A stretch of DNA of 64,000 nt from Pyrenopolyporus hunteri (taxonomy: Eukaryota > Ascomycota > Sordariomycetes > Xylariales > Hypoxylaceae): positions 2,790,001 through 2,854,000 of the forward strand of contig CADCXC010000003.1 in NCBI GenBank assembly GCA_902806595.1. The letters are read 5' to 3'. The position numbers and the translations under genes are program-made. The notes beneath the pieces are model-generated. The model saw only the letters and a list, made by a program, of their open reading frames with translations, was not told the DNA's origin and made no database searches. Within the stretch, counting starts at the first letter, position 1; every line of letters starts with the position of its first letter. Positions 13,417-24,697 of the stretch are shown one piece after another.

Positions 13417-14178
13417 GTCCAGCTCGGTCCCGTCCGGCGAGCCTCCACTTCACATTTTTACCAATTACATGCTACGGTGCTGCAGTATGCAAGTTGCTTT
13501 TGTCCAAATAATATTCCATTGGTGCCGTCTATAAACATTGAGCTTCCTGGGTTAAAGTGACCGTCCCCCTTTATATACCGTGGCCAGGACGAACACGCAT
13601 CCCCTACCCCTTTCTCCGCTTCACACCTCGTCGGCTTCAGTAAGCATTGTATATCTATATATACTCGTTGTATCTCCCCAGTCATATCTCCTACCCGATG
13701 CACCAGGCGTAAAACAAAGGGAAATAAGGCAAGAATATAGGCAGGATCCCAGTCCCGATATGCACCACCAAACCTGGCCCCCTTCCCCATAACAACTCCG
13801 GTTTCTTTATGAGCTAACGTCGTGTTTTCTTTTCATCTCGTTTAACGTAATGTGGCGTCGGAGTGCTGGGCTATAGTATTGACATGTGGCGTTGTAGGTA
13901 TTACCTGAAAAAGTATCGCTCGCTCAGAAAAAGGTACGATGGAGCATGACCGATCGGGGGGGACTAATGGAAAAGGCGTTAGGGTAGGAGATCCGGACCC
14001 GGGTATGGATGCGTTGGCAATTCGTTCCCTCTGAAGACTGTAATGTCCTGTAATGTCGACATCGCGCAGGTTTAGATCGGTGGAGCATAGCAAATAAATG
14101 TCTGAGACATGCCGAATAAACAAACGCATCTCATGCAGTAGCAAGGTAACCAGCCAAATAAACGGACCCGACCGTCTA
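13417..14178. other. spacer between LYR gene and methyltransferase gene
   Basis: The left part may contain a missing last exon of the LYR gene; a good acceptor (GCTGCAG) ends at 13485, but the sequence after it does not resemble the family. The right part is the 3' flank of the convergent methyltransferase gene. No separate gene is supported. Confidence 0.45.
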
Positions 14179-16893
14179 TCATGTTGTCGGAGCCAGCAGC
14201 TTCTTCCTGGCGCACCAAGCTCCCACCTCCAGACACTCTCCCCAACTCGTGCCCCCTTCGCGCAGCAGATCATTCATCATCTTACCGCACCACCCGTCCC
14301 ATTCGTCTTGGCTCTTGCCGCTAACCTCCCGGATGATGGGCTCTAGACAGAGAATTAGCCCTACCATCGTCTCGAGCGCAGTTCGTCTAAGAGCGGCCTG
14401 GCTAGTGGTTAAACCCCCCCGCCTACCGCCTCGGCTACCAGACGACCTCCCCTTCTTTTTCATCGAGTCGATGTAACTTTTGCCGTCCTTTGTTACGACC
14501 CCGCCGACACCTTCGCGTTCCCATCTAATCTCGCTCAGAGGTACCGCTATCCGCTTCGACCGCAACTCCATCAGGGTATCTATCTCCTGTAGGAGATAGG
14601 CCCCAATCAGCGCACAAGGGACCGCAGAGAGTCCCAGCGCATCGAGTCCTTTGATCGCCCAGCCATTGTACTCGACTAAGAATGGGTTCAGGGGCGCGCT
14701 GAGTGGAGTGTTATTGGTCATAATATAAGCTCCTAATTTTTCAGCATCATCCTCTTCTTCACTGCTGTCGTCCGAGTCCGAGTCTGAGCTGGGCTTCCTC
14801 GCGGTGGGCGCCCTCAGGACATGCGGCCGTAGCATGCGCACGGCGTGATCGCTCTCCCAGAATTCTATTACGCCGCCTGGTTTCAGTACGCGCAGGTACT
14901 CCTCAAAGAGCTGCTGCGAATCGCGCATGGACGTCGAAAGCGAGAGCGACATGTCCTTGACCATGATCAAGTCGAATTCGCCATCGACAAATGGCCACGG
15001 TCTTCGTCGCACATCGTGTTGGACGAACCGCCATCGCATATCCTTGTCGGGTCTCCAACCTCCATCGAGCCCCATCCCGACTAAAGGGGCAATGTCGAGA
15101 CCGGTGAAAGATATGGACGAGTGGCCATGCTGGGCAAAGTACCGGTGGCACATCATGCTCCAGAATGCAGAGCCGCATCCTACTTCGAGAACGCGCGACG
15201 GGGGCTTGTTGGAGAACTCGGGCGCCGTTGTCGGACCGCCAAAGAGCTGTAATAGCATTAACGTGCGCAAAGACTGGCGATGGAGTTCCGCTAAGTCGAC
15301 CGGTAGAGGGTACAATAAGGAGGGCTGGTTGATATAGAGGCGATTACCGCGCATGATAAACTGCTTCGCTGCGGAAAGCGAATGCTTGGTAGAGACAGAA
15401 GCGGAGGACGGAGCTATGCTCCCCTCTTTCGAAGAGAGGACTAAGTTATCGTTTGAAGTCATATTTCCAGATTGGTCGTTGTTGTTGCTATGGCCCGAAG
15501 CAGCGTAGGCGGAGGCGTGCTTTCGAGGAGGGTTGTGTTGACTAGGATCGGCAGGCATTGCGTCATGATGGTGTTTGCCCTTGGACGATCTTCGGCGAGC
15601 AGGCGACGACGGACCCGCGACACTCTGAGCAGATGAAGTTGGCGTTGACGGACGCTGCGAGCCGTGAGCTGTCGATGACTGATAGTGGAGGGAATCACGC
15701 TTCTGTAGCTTGTTGGTCGTCGGAGGGAGTCCGGCGGGATGAGTCAAGTGGTAATGATAGGCGCTGTCGGAGCTAAAGATAGGTATGTGCACGGATCTGA
15801 TAAATCTAGATGATTTTGGTGAAACGGACGACGGCTCCGGATCGGAATTAGGGCGTGGTGTAGAAGCGGACGGAGGAGAGGCGGATGCGATCGAGGACGA
15901 GTTTGAGGCTGACGGGGCGGTTAGTGGCGGCGCGGATGCGGATGCAACGGTCGAGTTCTGGGTGTTGGTCTTACCGGTGGTATTGATAGCAGGTGAGGAA
16001 GAGGAAGATATGGTACTGGTATTGGTGTTGGTAGTAGTAAGGGCGGGAGTGGTGGTGGCTACAGCGCTGTCGCCTCTGCCATTCTGTGGCGTCGAGCCTA
16101 TCCCTACGCCCACGCTCGCCCCTGGACCTGGGTTCGAAGCTGCAGGCGGTGACGAGACGACGGTATTAGCGGCCGTAGCACTGGCGCCTGGGGCGTGTGT
16201 AGACGCCAAGCTTGCCAAGCTGGAATAATGCTCCGAGTCTCGCGAGGAGGTATGCAATGATAATGCGTGGTTTGGTGAAGGCTGTGGTGGTAGCGGTAGC
16301 GGTGGTTGTGGTTGTGGTTGTAGTTGCGGGTGTGTTTGTGTTTGTGCTTGTGTTTGTGTTTGTGCCTCGTGCGACGTCCGCGAACTGCTGGCACTAAATG
16401 AAGAGGAGGTCCTGGAGTGTGAGTAATGCGACGCCGGTCTATGTGCCAGACCTTGCGGAAGAGTTCCGGCGGGTGGTGGCCGACGCCTGCCAGGTATCCT
16501 AGACCTAACCGAACTACCCTTCCGCTTCCTTGTCTTCTTGTTGGAGTTGTCTTGTCGCTGATCGTCCTCGTTGTTGCTGCTGTTGTGAGCTTGGTCTTGA
16601 CCACCACCCGTGCTAGCCTCGTTATGTCTATAGTGCTGGCTGTGGTCCGAGTTCAAGTGCTGGCCCTGCTCCTCGTCGGGATGGCGCTGCTGGTGGTCGT
16701 CGTTCTGACTCTGGCTATGCTTGTCGCTCTGGGTTGTATTATTATGATTATTTTTATTCTGTTTATTGGCCCCATGCACAAAAGTATAGGTGTTGGTGTT
16801 AGTGTTAGTGTTGGTGGTAGATGAATTTCTTCCGTTCGCCGGCCTGACCCTGACAGGGGGCGAGTACATGGACAAACTGTAAGCGAATTCCAT
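14179..16893 (-). CDS. class I SAM-dependent methyltransferase with long disordered N-terminus
   Basis: An uninterrupted frame of 904 residues. About the first 510 are low-complexity: TNTNT runs, QTQTQ and QPQPQPP tracts, and long Ser/Ala/Thr stretches. The C-terminal 400 residues hold a Rossmann-type methyltransferase domain. Motif I is VLEVGCGSAFWSMM (about residue 566), followed by TGLDIAPL (motif II acid), DGEFDLIMVKD (motif IV) and LRVLKPGGVIEFWESD (motif V/VI). An acidic insert (SDSDSDDSSEEEDDAE) splits the domain before the last helices. The fold predicts methyl transfer from SAM, but the substrate cannot be read from sequence. The ATG at 16891-16893 is the first in frame. The disordered part could contain an unrecognised intron, but none is needed. 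It is distinct from the LaeA-like gene at 53.4 kb. Confidence 0.8.
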   Translation of the reverse strand: MEFAYSLSMYSPPVRVRPANGRNSSTTNTNTNTNTYTFVHGANKQNKNNHNNTTQSDKHSQSQNDDHQQRHPDEEQGQHLNSDHSQHYRHNEASTGGGQDQAHNSSNNEDDQRQDNSNKKTRKRKGSSVRSRIPGRRRPPPAGTLPQGLAHRPASHYSHSRTSSSFSASSSRTSHEAQTQTQAQTQTHPQLQPQPQPPLPLPPQPSPNHALSLHTSSRDSEHYSSLASLASTHAPGASATAANTVVSSPPAASNPGPGASVGVGIGSTPQNGRGDSAVATTTPALTTTNTNTSTISSSSSPAINTTGKTNTQNSTVASASAPPLTAPSASNSSSIASASPPSASTPRPNSDPEPSSVSPKSSRFIRSVHIPIFSSDSAYHYHLTHPAGLPPTTNKLQKRDSLHYQSSTAHGSQRPSTPTSSAQSVAGPSSPARRRSSKGKHHHDAMPADPSQHNPPRKHASAYAASGHSNNNDQSGNMTSNDNLVLSSKEGSIAPSSASVSTKHSLSAAKQFIMRGNRLYINQPSLLYPLPVDLAELHRQSLRTLMLLQLFGGPTTAPEFSNKPPSRVLEVGCGSAFWSMMCHRYFAQHGHSSISFTGLDIAPLVGMGLDGGWRPDKDMRWRFVQHDVRRRPWPFVDGEFDLIMVKDMSLSLSTSMRDSQQLFEEYLRVLKPGGVIEFWESDHAVRMLRPHVLRAPTARKPSSDSDSDDSSEEEDDAEKLGAYIMTNNTPLSAPLNPFLVEYNGWAIKGLDALGLSAVPCALIGAYLLQEIDTLMELRSKRIAVPLSEIRWEREGVGGVVTKDGKSYIDSMKKKGRSSGSRGGRRGGLTTSQAALRRTALETMVGLILCLEPIIREVSGKSQDEWDGWCGKMMNDLLREGGTSWGECLEVGAWCARKKLLAPTT

Positions 16894-19800
16894 TTTTGCA
16901 AAAGCCTTTTAGGTTCGTTGCGTCGCGCTGAGGCCCACGCAACTCGCAACTTCTGCGACTTCACACCCTGTCACTTGCGCCTGCAACACCCACGTTGTTT
17001 TGTTACTGGAATGTACCTCCCGGGTCCGGCCGCGCAGTCGAACCTCCCTGAATCTCCACTTAGACCCAATTTTGGTACTTGGCCTGTACCTTGGATGAAT
17101 CAGAATTCTTCAGCGAGTCTCTCGCCTCTCGTCTCTCGTCTCTTTTTTTTCTCCTCTCTTTCTCCGAGGATTCGAGTAACCATGTGCTTACGCACAGGCT
17201 CACTTTTGCTTACCTTGTCGACCCTTTTTTTTTTTTTCTCTTCCCTGCTTTTCAAACTGGGAAAGTAATAATAATGATAATGATAATAATAGGAATAAGG
17301 TCCTGCAAGAATTAGTCTGGCGTTTCTCCTAATGCACGGCGTGCGCCATCCCAACTTCCGACAACCAAGTAAATTCTCGGTAGTAAAACGCTTCTCGGTG
17401 CGTCTTCTACCAACTTAATAATATCGTCGGTTCGATCTCAGTTCAACGGGGCGTCGTTGGAGTCGTATGCAAAAATTAAGCCGTTCTGCTGGTCCGTTCC
17501 CTTCTGGTCTCTTCTAAGCCATGGCTTTGGACTTACGGTACCCGCTCGATGATTGGACAAGCTCGACTTCCGGCAACGCTTCCGGTGGAATAGGTTTCGT
17601 CTCGTCTCCGTTTGGGAACCTTCACCCGAAGGAATGCTTCTCTCGTTTCATGAATCGGTGTTGCTTCCCGATCCGAAGATGTGCAGCCTGTGCGGGATCG
17701 GCAACGCCTGTTGCCCAATCGTTCAATCGCCCAATCTGCTGCGGCAATTGACGAACATATGATAGTTTTACTGCTGCAGCGGAAGCGCCCCGCGGTCGCA
17801 GAGGAGAACTGTTCGCACAACAGTTGGTCCCGTATGCGTGTTGCCAAGCGCCAAAAACAAAAAAGTGCTGTGCTCTGTCTTCTCTGATGGGTAAGTTGCC
17901 TTCTCCCCAGGAACCCCTCCCCCGCCTTGAACTTGTCTTATTATAATCCGGATGGAGTCGCTCTACCTGGGTGCTGGGTGCTGGGTGCTGGATGCAACGT
18001 ACGGCCCGAGCTCTTTCAATGATCTCGTGCAAGAGTCCCTCTCTGCTGGTCCCGACTATTGGAGAACTGGAGAACTGGAGAACTGGGAGTTATTCTTGCA
18101 GGCCTGCTTATCCCACTGCGTTTCTGGGTGGCATCCAATTGGAAATTTCAAATTCCCTGGGCCGGTGTCTTTCTCGGTGAGTTTGTAAGGAAGTAGGATG
18201 GTGTCGAGTAAAGAGGAGTCTTCTTGGCGGAACAGACCTCGGAATATCGGGAATTGCCCAATTCGTCCTGATCCAACTGTCGCTAGTACCTCAACGGGCG
18301 AGTACTGCAGTCACTCCCCCGGAATGGGTTTCCCTTCGAGATTTTGACGTCGACCTGGCCCATCTATGATCTCACATGCGCGACTCATTTACGCACGTGA
18401 TTATCATCCCTCCTGTCTTTTCTGGTCATAGGGCGGCCTCTCAAGTTGATCTTCTGTCAGTTGCGTGTGGAGGCATAAATCATTTCCCTTCCCCTATTCT
18501 CCTTCTCTTAACCTGCCGCTGTCTGTGGGAACGGCCTAGGAAGAAATGATCCCAGGGGCCCCCCGTACGAGTCGCCTGTCTACATACGTATGTCGCCAAG
18601 AAGCGTCCAGTCTGCCCACTGACAACCGATGGCGCGGGCAACGTATGGCACGCTCAACACCAGTGTCTCTCTGGAAGTAGCGGTTAGTTTGAAGGGAGTC
18701 GCGGTTTATATCGTTGCAGGACCGGACTACGATTTAAGTCAAAGAAGGTGTGCATAGCCCTCCAAGCTGTAAGTTTAGTTGGCATGGGTATGGTCTGTCC
18801 GTTATGTATGTATGTCTTCGAGGACCAGCCTGACCCTTTTCCGTTTAGCGCTATTTTTCTGCATTGTGATCACGATGCTTTAACTCATCCTCTTATATGG
18901 CTGTTTTAGGACGAATATCTCTATCTGTCAAGCGAAACCCAACGGGTGGACCGTCGATCCCTGCGGGTATAGGTATGTGTATAGCTTCCCCGCATTTACA
19001 CCTGCATAAACAGTGGATGGCTAGTATCCTCAGTTATCTTGTGTTATAGTATCAAAGTGGTATCAAGTTGGTGGTTACAGGGCACGCTGCACTGCTCTAC
19101 GGCTTGTGATCGACCCCAGTTCGTAGCGCCCCGAACCTTCGACTCGCTAGCTAGCTCTGCGCCGTCCAACTCCTAGCATCCTAGTAGGGGTTCTCGGCTA
19201 CTACCTGCAGGAAACAAACGAGCCGGGGCAAGGGAATAGGCTCGAGGGTCGGACCTCGAATTCCAGGTAATTGGTCCGACGAAAAAAGACCCAGACTCTA
19301 GCCTCCGACAAAGCGGCCTTACACGCGGTGAGATAACGGTAGCCCCGTACAAACGCGCCCTGTGTTTGGACGCGAGTTGAGTCCGGCGGTCTAGCGAAGC
19401 TCCACCAAAGGACGCATCAAACTGACCGAAGGAAGGCGAGGAATTAACGAAATACTAGTAGAAACCAACGTGCTTTTATCGTATGTGCCAAGTAACTTAA
19501 CAAAACCAGCTGGCAGGGACCGAGCTTTCGATAGTCCCTCGCATCCCAGGACACTAAAATTCATGAAGCTTGAAGTCTCGGATCGTTTACGCAAGTCAAG
19601 TTTAACGCAATTTTTAATTTATGCCAACGGCAAGCTTTCCAATTCTGTCTCGCTTATTACCGTGCAGGTTGGCATCGATCAGCCTGAACTGCAGGAAAGC
19701 CAATAAGATGCCTCCTTAGTTTCCCCAGCTTTCCGGATTCTTGGCACGGGACAAGAGCATTGAGGCTGGAATGGTCCAAGGTCAAGCTTCGTAAGAATGT

Positions 19801-22189
19801 GTATACCCTATAGGTTGGGCTTTATCCGCCCGCGGGTGGCGACAACATCCCTGATAGATGTGTGTTACGTTGTCCCGATATGTGGGATCCCGATATAGCA
19901 TCAAAATGCTTCGGAGGCGAGTAATTATCTAAATAAGAAACATTCTAGGTTACAGTAAATGCTAATATTAGTAAAGTCGTGAACACGTTAGCTGCTATAA
20001 CTAGGCCTATATTAATCCCATAAGCTAGCTGGCGATCTTCCCGTTGTTCGATAAAGTTTAGAATGTCATGAGTCTTATACTACCCATTGACCCCGATGGT
20101 TCCTCGGTAAGGCGGACCGGTCCGACTTTGGGTAGAAGGCTATATGACCAGGCTATATAACATAACTACGCCGTTTCAGTAGAATCGTTCATTCATTAGA
20201 AGAGGTGACAATATTTGCGGGAGGCGATACTAGATTGAGATATAGAACCGACGGGTCGTGGGTGGGAGTATACGAGAGAGGTTCATTCCCTATTAGAGGT
20301 GGGATCTCGAATGACTCTTCGACCCTCGACGCCCAGTCGATAACCGCCGCTGACAGTGAAGACTTGCCTAAATGACCTATTGCGGAACTGATCAAATAGT
20401 CAAAAGCCAGTATACAGGATAATAAGGACAAGTCCATAATGGAAAACAAATACGAAAAGGCATATCGTGTATCGGAGTAAATCAAGAATGAGTCAGCCTA
20501 TATGGGTTGTTAAGGTAGGATGAAAGAAAATAAAGACACAGGCGAGTCGGTAGACGGGCTGGTACAACAGTTATAGGTGTCCCATTGAATATACCTGGTA
20601 TATGTAGGTGGACAATTGAATTAATAAGATTATTCGCCTACATCTATACGCATAATTGATATCGTAGAGTCTTGTTGCATTACAAGTAAGGTTGATGAAT
20701 AATACCTAGGTAGGTCTGGGTGGGATGTAGAAAAGACGAAATGATGGAAGAGCCCGGAAGATTTTATTGTGCTGATTATGTAATTACACAGTGTTATATG
20801 GTACCTATTGTACAGTTGTATACCCTATTCATACTATGCATACATAGACGCTCATGCCACCAGTGAAATGATGCAAGGCTAGGGCTGAATGAAGTTTATA
20901 AGTTGAGCGACCAAGAGTGCTGACTAATATATCCACGTAGGCCCTTCCATTGGTGGAACAGGAGAATTTTTACAGGTTGCAGGGTCATGTGACAAGGCTG
21001 ACTCGCCGCTTCCCTCTCCACATGCACGATAGCGGATCAAAGCTCGGGCTCTTTTTGGAGACAAAGCACAGGACTGCGCTTCGTACAGCTACATGGTCAA
21101 GTATTCCGTACTTCGTGCATCTGTGCATACATTCCCATCCCACGACCACCAAGCCTTTTCCTGCGTCTGTTCAAGTTGCATCTATCGGCATCTTTCGCAT
21201 CTTGCCCATGCACATGCAACATCGTCAATCCAAGTTGCGCCATACCACCCCACCACCAACCTCACTTGCGATCGTCCCAGTGAGACTCCAGCTCTGTCGA
21301 CCGTATTAACCACAGAGAATCCAATTGTCCTCGACGTCGTCTTTCTCTCGCGCGTCACTCGACTCTACTCTCTATATCTTTTCTGCCGCTATACAATCGT
21401 GATCGTCATAGGTGTGCGCTCTCCTTCCCTCTCGTTTGCAACCCTCCCTCGTCCTCTTCATATTGTGCTCCTTCACCCCTCCCAGTGCGATCGTTGGCTC
21501 ATTGGTCCGTCCCTTTGGTTGATCTTGCTATATTTCATGGTATCATTTACTATACATATAAGGACCTATATATTACATATGCCCACGTACATATCGTCAT
21601 CAGAGCTAAGCCAAATCTACCTTTCCCCTAAAGCATAACCCCCAAGTCTAGAGGGTATGTTTCGGTGGCTAACTTTGAACGACGTGCTTATAGACGGCGA
21701 AACACGGTATCATAGCAAGTTCCTTGCTTTGCCGCCTCCACGAACCTTAACGATAGATCGGGCGGATCCTTCTCTCTGGACCTCGGCCGAGCACCGACGT
21801 ATCTCTCAACTGACTGAGCTCCCTCCCTGCTGCCGATATTACTGGGCAGTGGCGATAGAAGATAGAAGATACGTAGAGGGAACATAGAGGAGACAGCCGG
21901 GACTAGACATTTTTCAACTGATCCTCCGGCTCCCTCATCACCGTTTCGGTCATTCACTTGGAGTGGGTTCAGGATTCTGTGAATCCACCATTCACCTCTT
22001 CACAGCCTGGGTCGGACGTTTGTCCTCATAATTTCCATGCCTCAAGACGAAGCTCTCGGTCTCTATGCATGGATATTCGTTGAGCCCATCTTCCACTCGT
22101 TCATCCACCGATAGAAGTTAAACGATATCCCAGACAGCCCGTTGCCGTCTCCCTCACTCGGAGCCACTGGCCTCTCCTCCAATATCTCC
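16894..22189. other. 5.3-kb spacer without supported genes
   Basis: The left end is the promoter of the minus-strand methyltransferase and the right end (about 21.3-22.2 kb, C/T-rich) is the promoter and leader of CCR4. Between them are short open frames with no domain or splice support. Small direct repeats are present: GGGTGCT-type units at 17967-17991 and GGAGAACT units at 18061-18086. I see nothing that looks like a mobile element. Confidence 0.5.
17967..18086. repeat. two short tandem repeats
   Basis: Three to four copies of a 7-bp unit (CTGGGTG) occur at 17967-17991, and three copies of an 8-bp unit (GGAGAACT) at 18061-18086. Both are simple direct repeats in non-coding DNA. Confidence 0.75.
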
Positions 22190-24697
22190 ATGGCAAATAG
22201 TATCCAATACACACAGCGAGCCCTCTACATCTTTTACACCTAACTCCCCATCCAAATTCAATCTACTATCACTATTTGCCCAACAACAACACTCCAAAAT
22301 CCTCAACAGTACAGCTACAAGAGCCTGAATCGAATATTACAACATCCATCTCACCCACCTACGATCAGCAGATCTACTGCTGTAGCGACAATACGCCTTC
22401 ACCACCTTTCCACTCTACACCCCGGATGCCAATCGACCTTCAGCGCGGCATGTACGGGCCAAACCACCAGCAGGGGCACGCTACGCGCCTCAATGGCGTT
22501 CCCGGGGGCCGCGGTATGGCTCCGCAAATGATGTACAATTTTGTTCAACAGCAGAGCGCGCACCAGCACCATACTCACCCGCAGCAACACCACCAAAGCC
22601 TGCCCCAAGACCATACGGGCCATACCGGTACCTCAGGCACCCTCACACACTCCACCTTTTCCTCGGGTCTCATGTCAACCGTAACTCCTTTCACCCCGAG
22701 TGCCCATCAAAACGGAAACACGCCAGGCTCCCGCGGTGGCCAAACCCAACAGTACAGTGAGCACTGGAACGAGCAACTAAAATCTTTCAAGGAGTCTGAA
22801 CGTGCCCATCAAACCATGACGGAACAACACCAACCCCATTACTTTGCCAGGCTGAGGGCGAACGAGAATAGAGGCATTGGCCCGGCCGTCCCAAGTGCCA
22901 ATCAACCCGAGTCAGCCGTCGACGGAGAACTGGAAGATAGGGGCCGACCTGTTAACGTCGATAAGGCCCTCGATCGACAGGATTGGGTGAACCTTGATTT
23001 CAGCGGGCAAGGCCTGAAGAACATATCCGTCATGCTCTTCAATCACTACTCTTTCCTCACTGAACTATATCTCGCCTCTAACAACCTAACGCGTTTGCCG
23101 CGGGAGATAGGCCAACTTAGGTCACTACGCCATCTAGACGTATCCCACAACCAGCTCACCACTTTACCCCCGGAGCTGGGCATGTGTACTCCTCTTCGCC
23201 AGTTGCTTCTGTACAATAACTTGATCCAGACCATCCCTCCCGAACTCGGCGCCTTGCATTTTCTAGAGCTGCTCGGCATCCAGGGCAATCCGTTGGAACA
23301 TGACCAGAAGCAGAAGCTCGTTGAGGAGGGTACTAAGGCCTTGATCGCTCATCTCAAGGAACAAGCGCCAGGTACGAAATATTCGAGACTGTTCCCCACC
23401 CCTCAAAACATACGCACACATCCCCCTTCCACCAGTTCCATTTTATCTGTGTTAAGACTGTGAGCTAACCTTGTCCTTAGTACCCATACCGCCGAATCCC
23501 CGTGTACCCATCACGGTTCAGGAAGACGTAGGTTCAGACAAGGAGCGTATCCGCGTCATGTCATGGAATACTCTCTGCGATAAATATGCAACCAGTACGC
23601 AGTACGGTTACACCCCGGCTAGTGCCCTATCGTGGGAGTATCGCAGGGACAGCATAATGCGCGAATTCCGCGATCGAGACGCCGATATCTTGTGCCTACA
23701 GGAGACCGCCATGGACGCATTCGACATCTTCTTCACCCCTGAGCTTGCGAAGCTTGGCTACAAGGGTGTCTTCTATCCGAAAACCCGCGTCAAGCATCTT
23801 ACAGGCAAGGACCAACAGTCCGTTGATGGCTGTTCTATCTTCTATAAACATGACAAGTACATCATGTTAGACAAGCAGTTGGTAGACTTTAGGCAAACGG
23901 CCATCAATCGGCCCGATATGAAGTCGGCGGACGATGTCTTCAACCGAGTTATGCCGAAGGACACTATTGCTGTCTACTGCTTCTTCGAGTCAAGATATAC
24001 CGGCAACCGATTCATAGTGGTCAACGCACATCTGTGCTGGGAGTCCTACTTAGCCGACGTCAAAGCGGTACAAACGGGGATTTTAATGGAGCTAGTCACA
24101 AAGCAATCGGAGAGATATACCCGCCGGCCAGCCTTATCGATCGAGGAGAAGAAGCTGAGCAAGCCCGTAACCACGGAGGAAGACGGGGAGGCTCCCGCCG
24201 AAGAGTACCCAGAACCCGCGCCTAGTCAAGAGTACCGAAATAACACGGACATCCCCCTGTTGGTTTGCGGTGACTATAATTCCATGGCCGACAGCTCCGT
24301 ATATGAGCTTCTAGAGAAAGGACGCATACCGCCCGACCACCCCGACTTGGTCGGTCACTCATACGGAAATTTCACGCGCGACGGTATCGAGCATCCTTTT
24401 AGTCTACGCAACGCATATGCCCACCTCTTCGGAACGCCGGATGAACTAACTTTCACGAACTACACCCCGACGTTCTCTGGCGTGATCGATTACATCTGGT
24501 ATACTACTAATACGCTAGATGTTGTCGAGCTGCTGGGACCTCCGGATTACGAGTACCTCAAACGCGTCCCCGGCTTTCCCAATTATCATTTCCCCGCTGA
24601 CCACATTCAAATCATGGCCGATTTTGTCTTTAAGTCTCGAAAGGACAAGAAAGTCGTTGCGGACCAAGATCGGTCCGGCGGCTCCTCTCGAAGTTAA
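22190..24697 (+). CDS. ccr4: CCR4 deadenylase, catalytic subunit of CCR4-NOT
   Basis: Poly(A)-specific 3' exonuclease of the cytoplasmic CCR4-NOT complex. The well-supported part runs from the ATG at 22426 to 23371, then from 23481 to 24697, with a 109-bp intron (23372-23480) joining KEQAP to VPIPPNP. Order: a His/Gln-rich N-terminus, leucine-rich repeats at about 22980-23290 (LTELYLASNNLTRLPREIG and similar), then an endonuclease/exonuclease/phosphatase domain from RVMSWNTLCDKYA. Catalytic motifs are visible: LCLQE, NAHLCW, GDYNS and the final ADHIQ. The frame stays open upstream of 22426, and a 10-nt first exon (22190-22199) spliced over a 110-bp intron to 22310 would add 41 residues (MANIQLQEPESN...) in correct phase. 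That longer start is inference; if wrong, translation begins at 22426. Identification is firm. Confidence 0.9.

Noticed and set aside
15785..16824. Long Val/Leu-rich plus-strand frames opposite the methyltransferase
   Set aside because: They are antisense to its low-complexity Thr/Asn/Gln coding repeats and have no features of their own.
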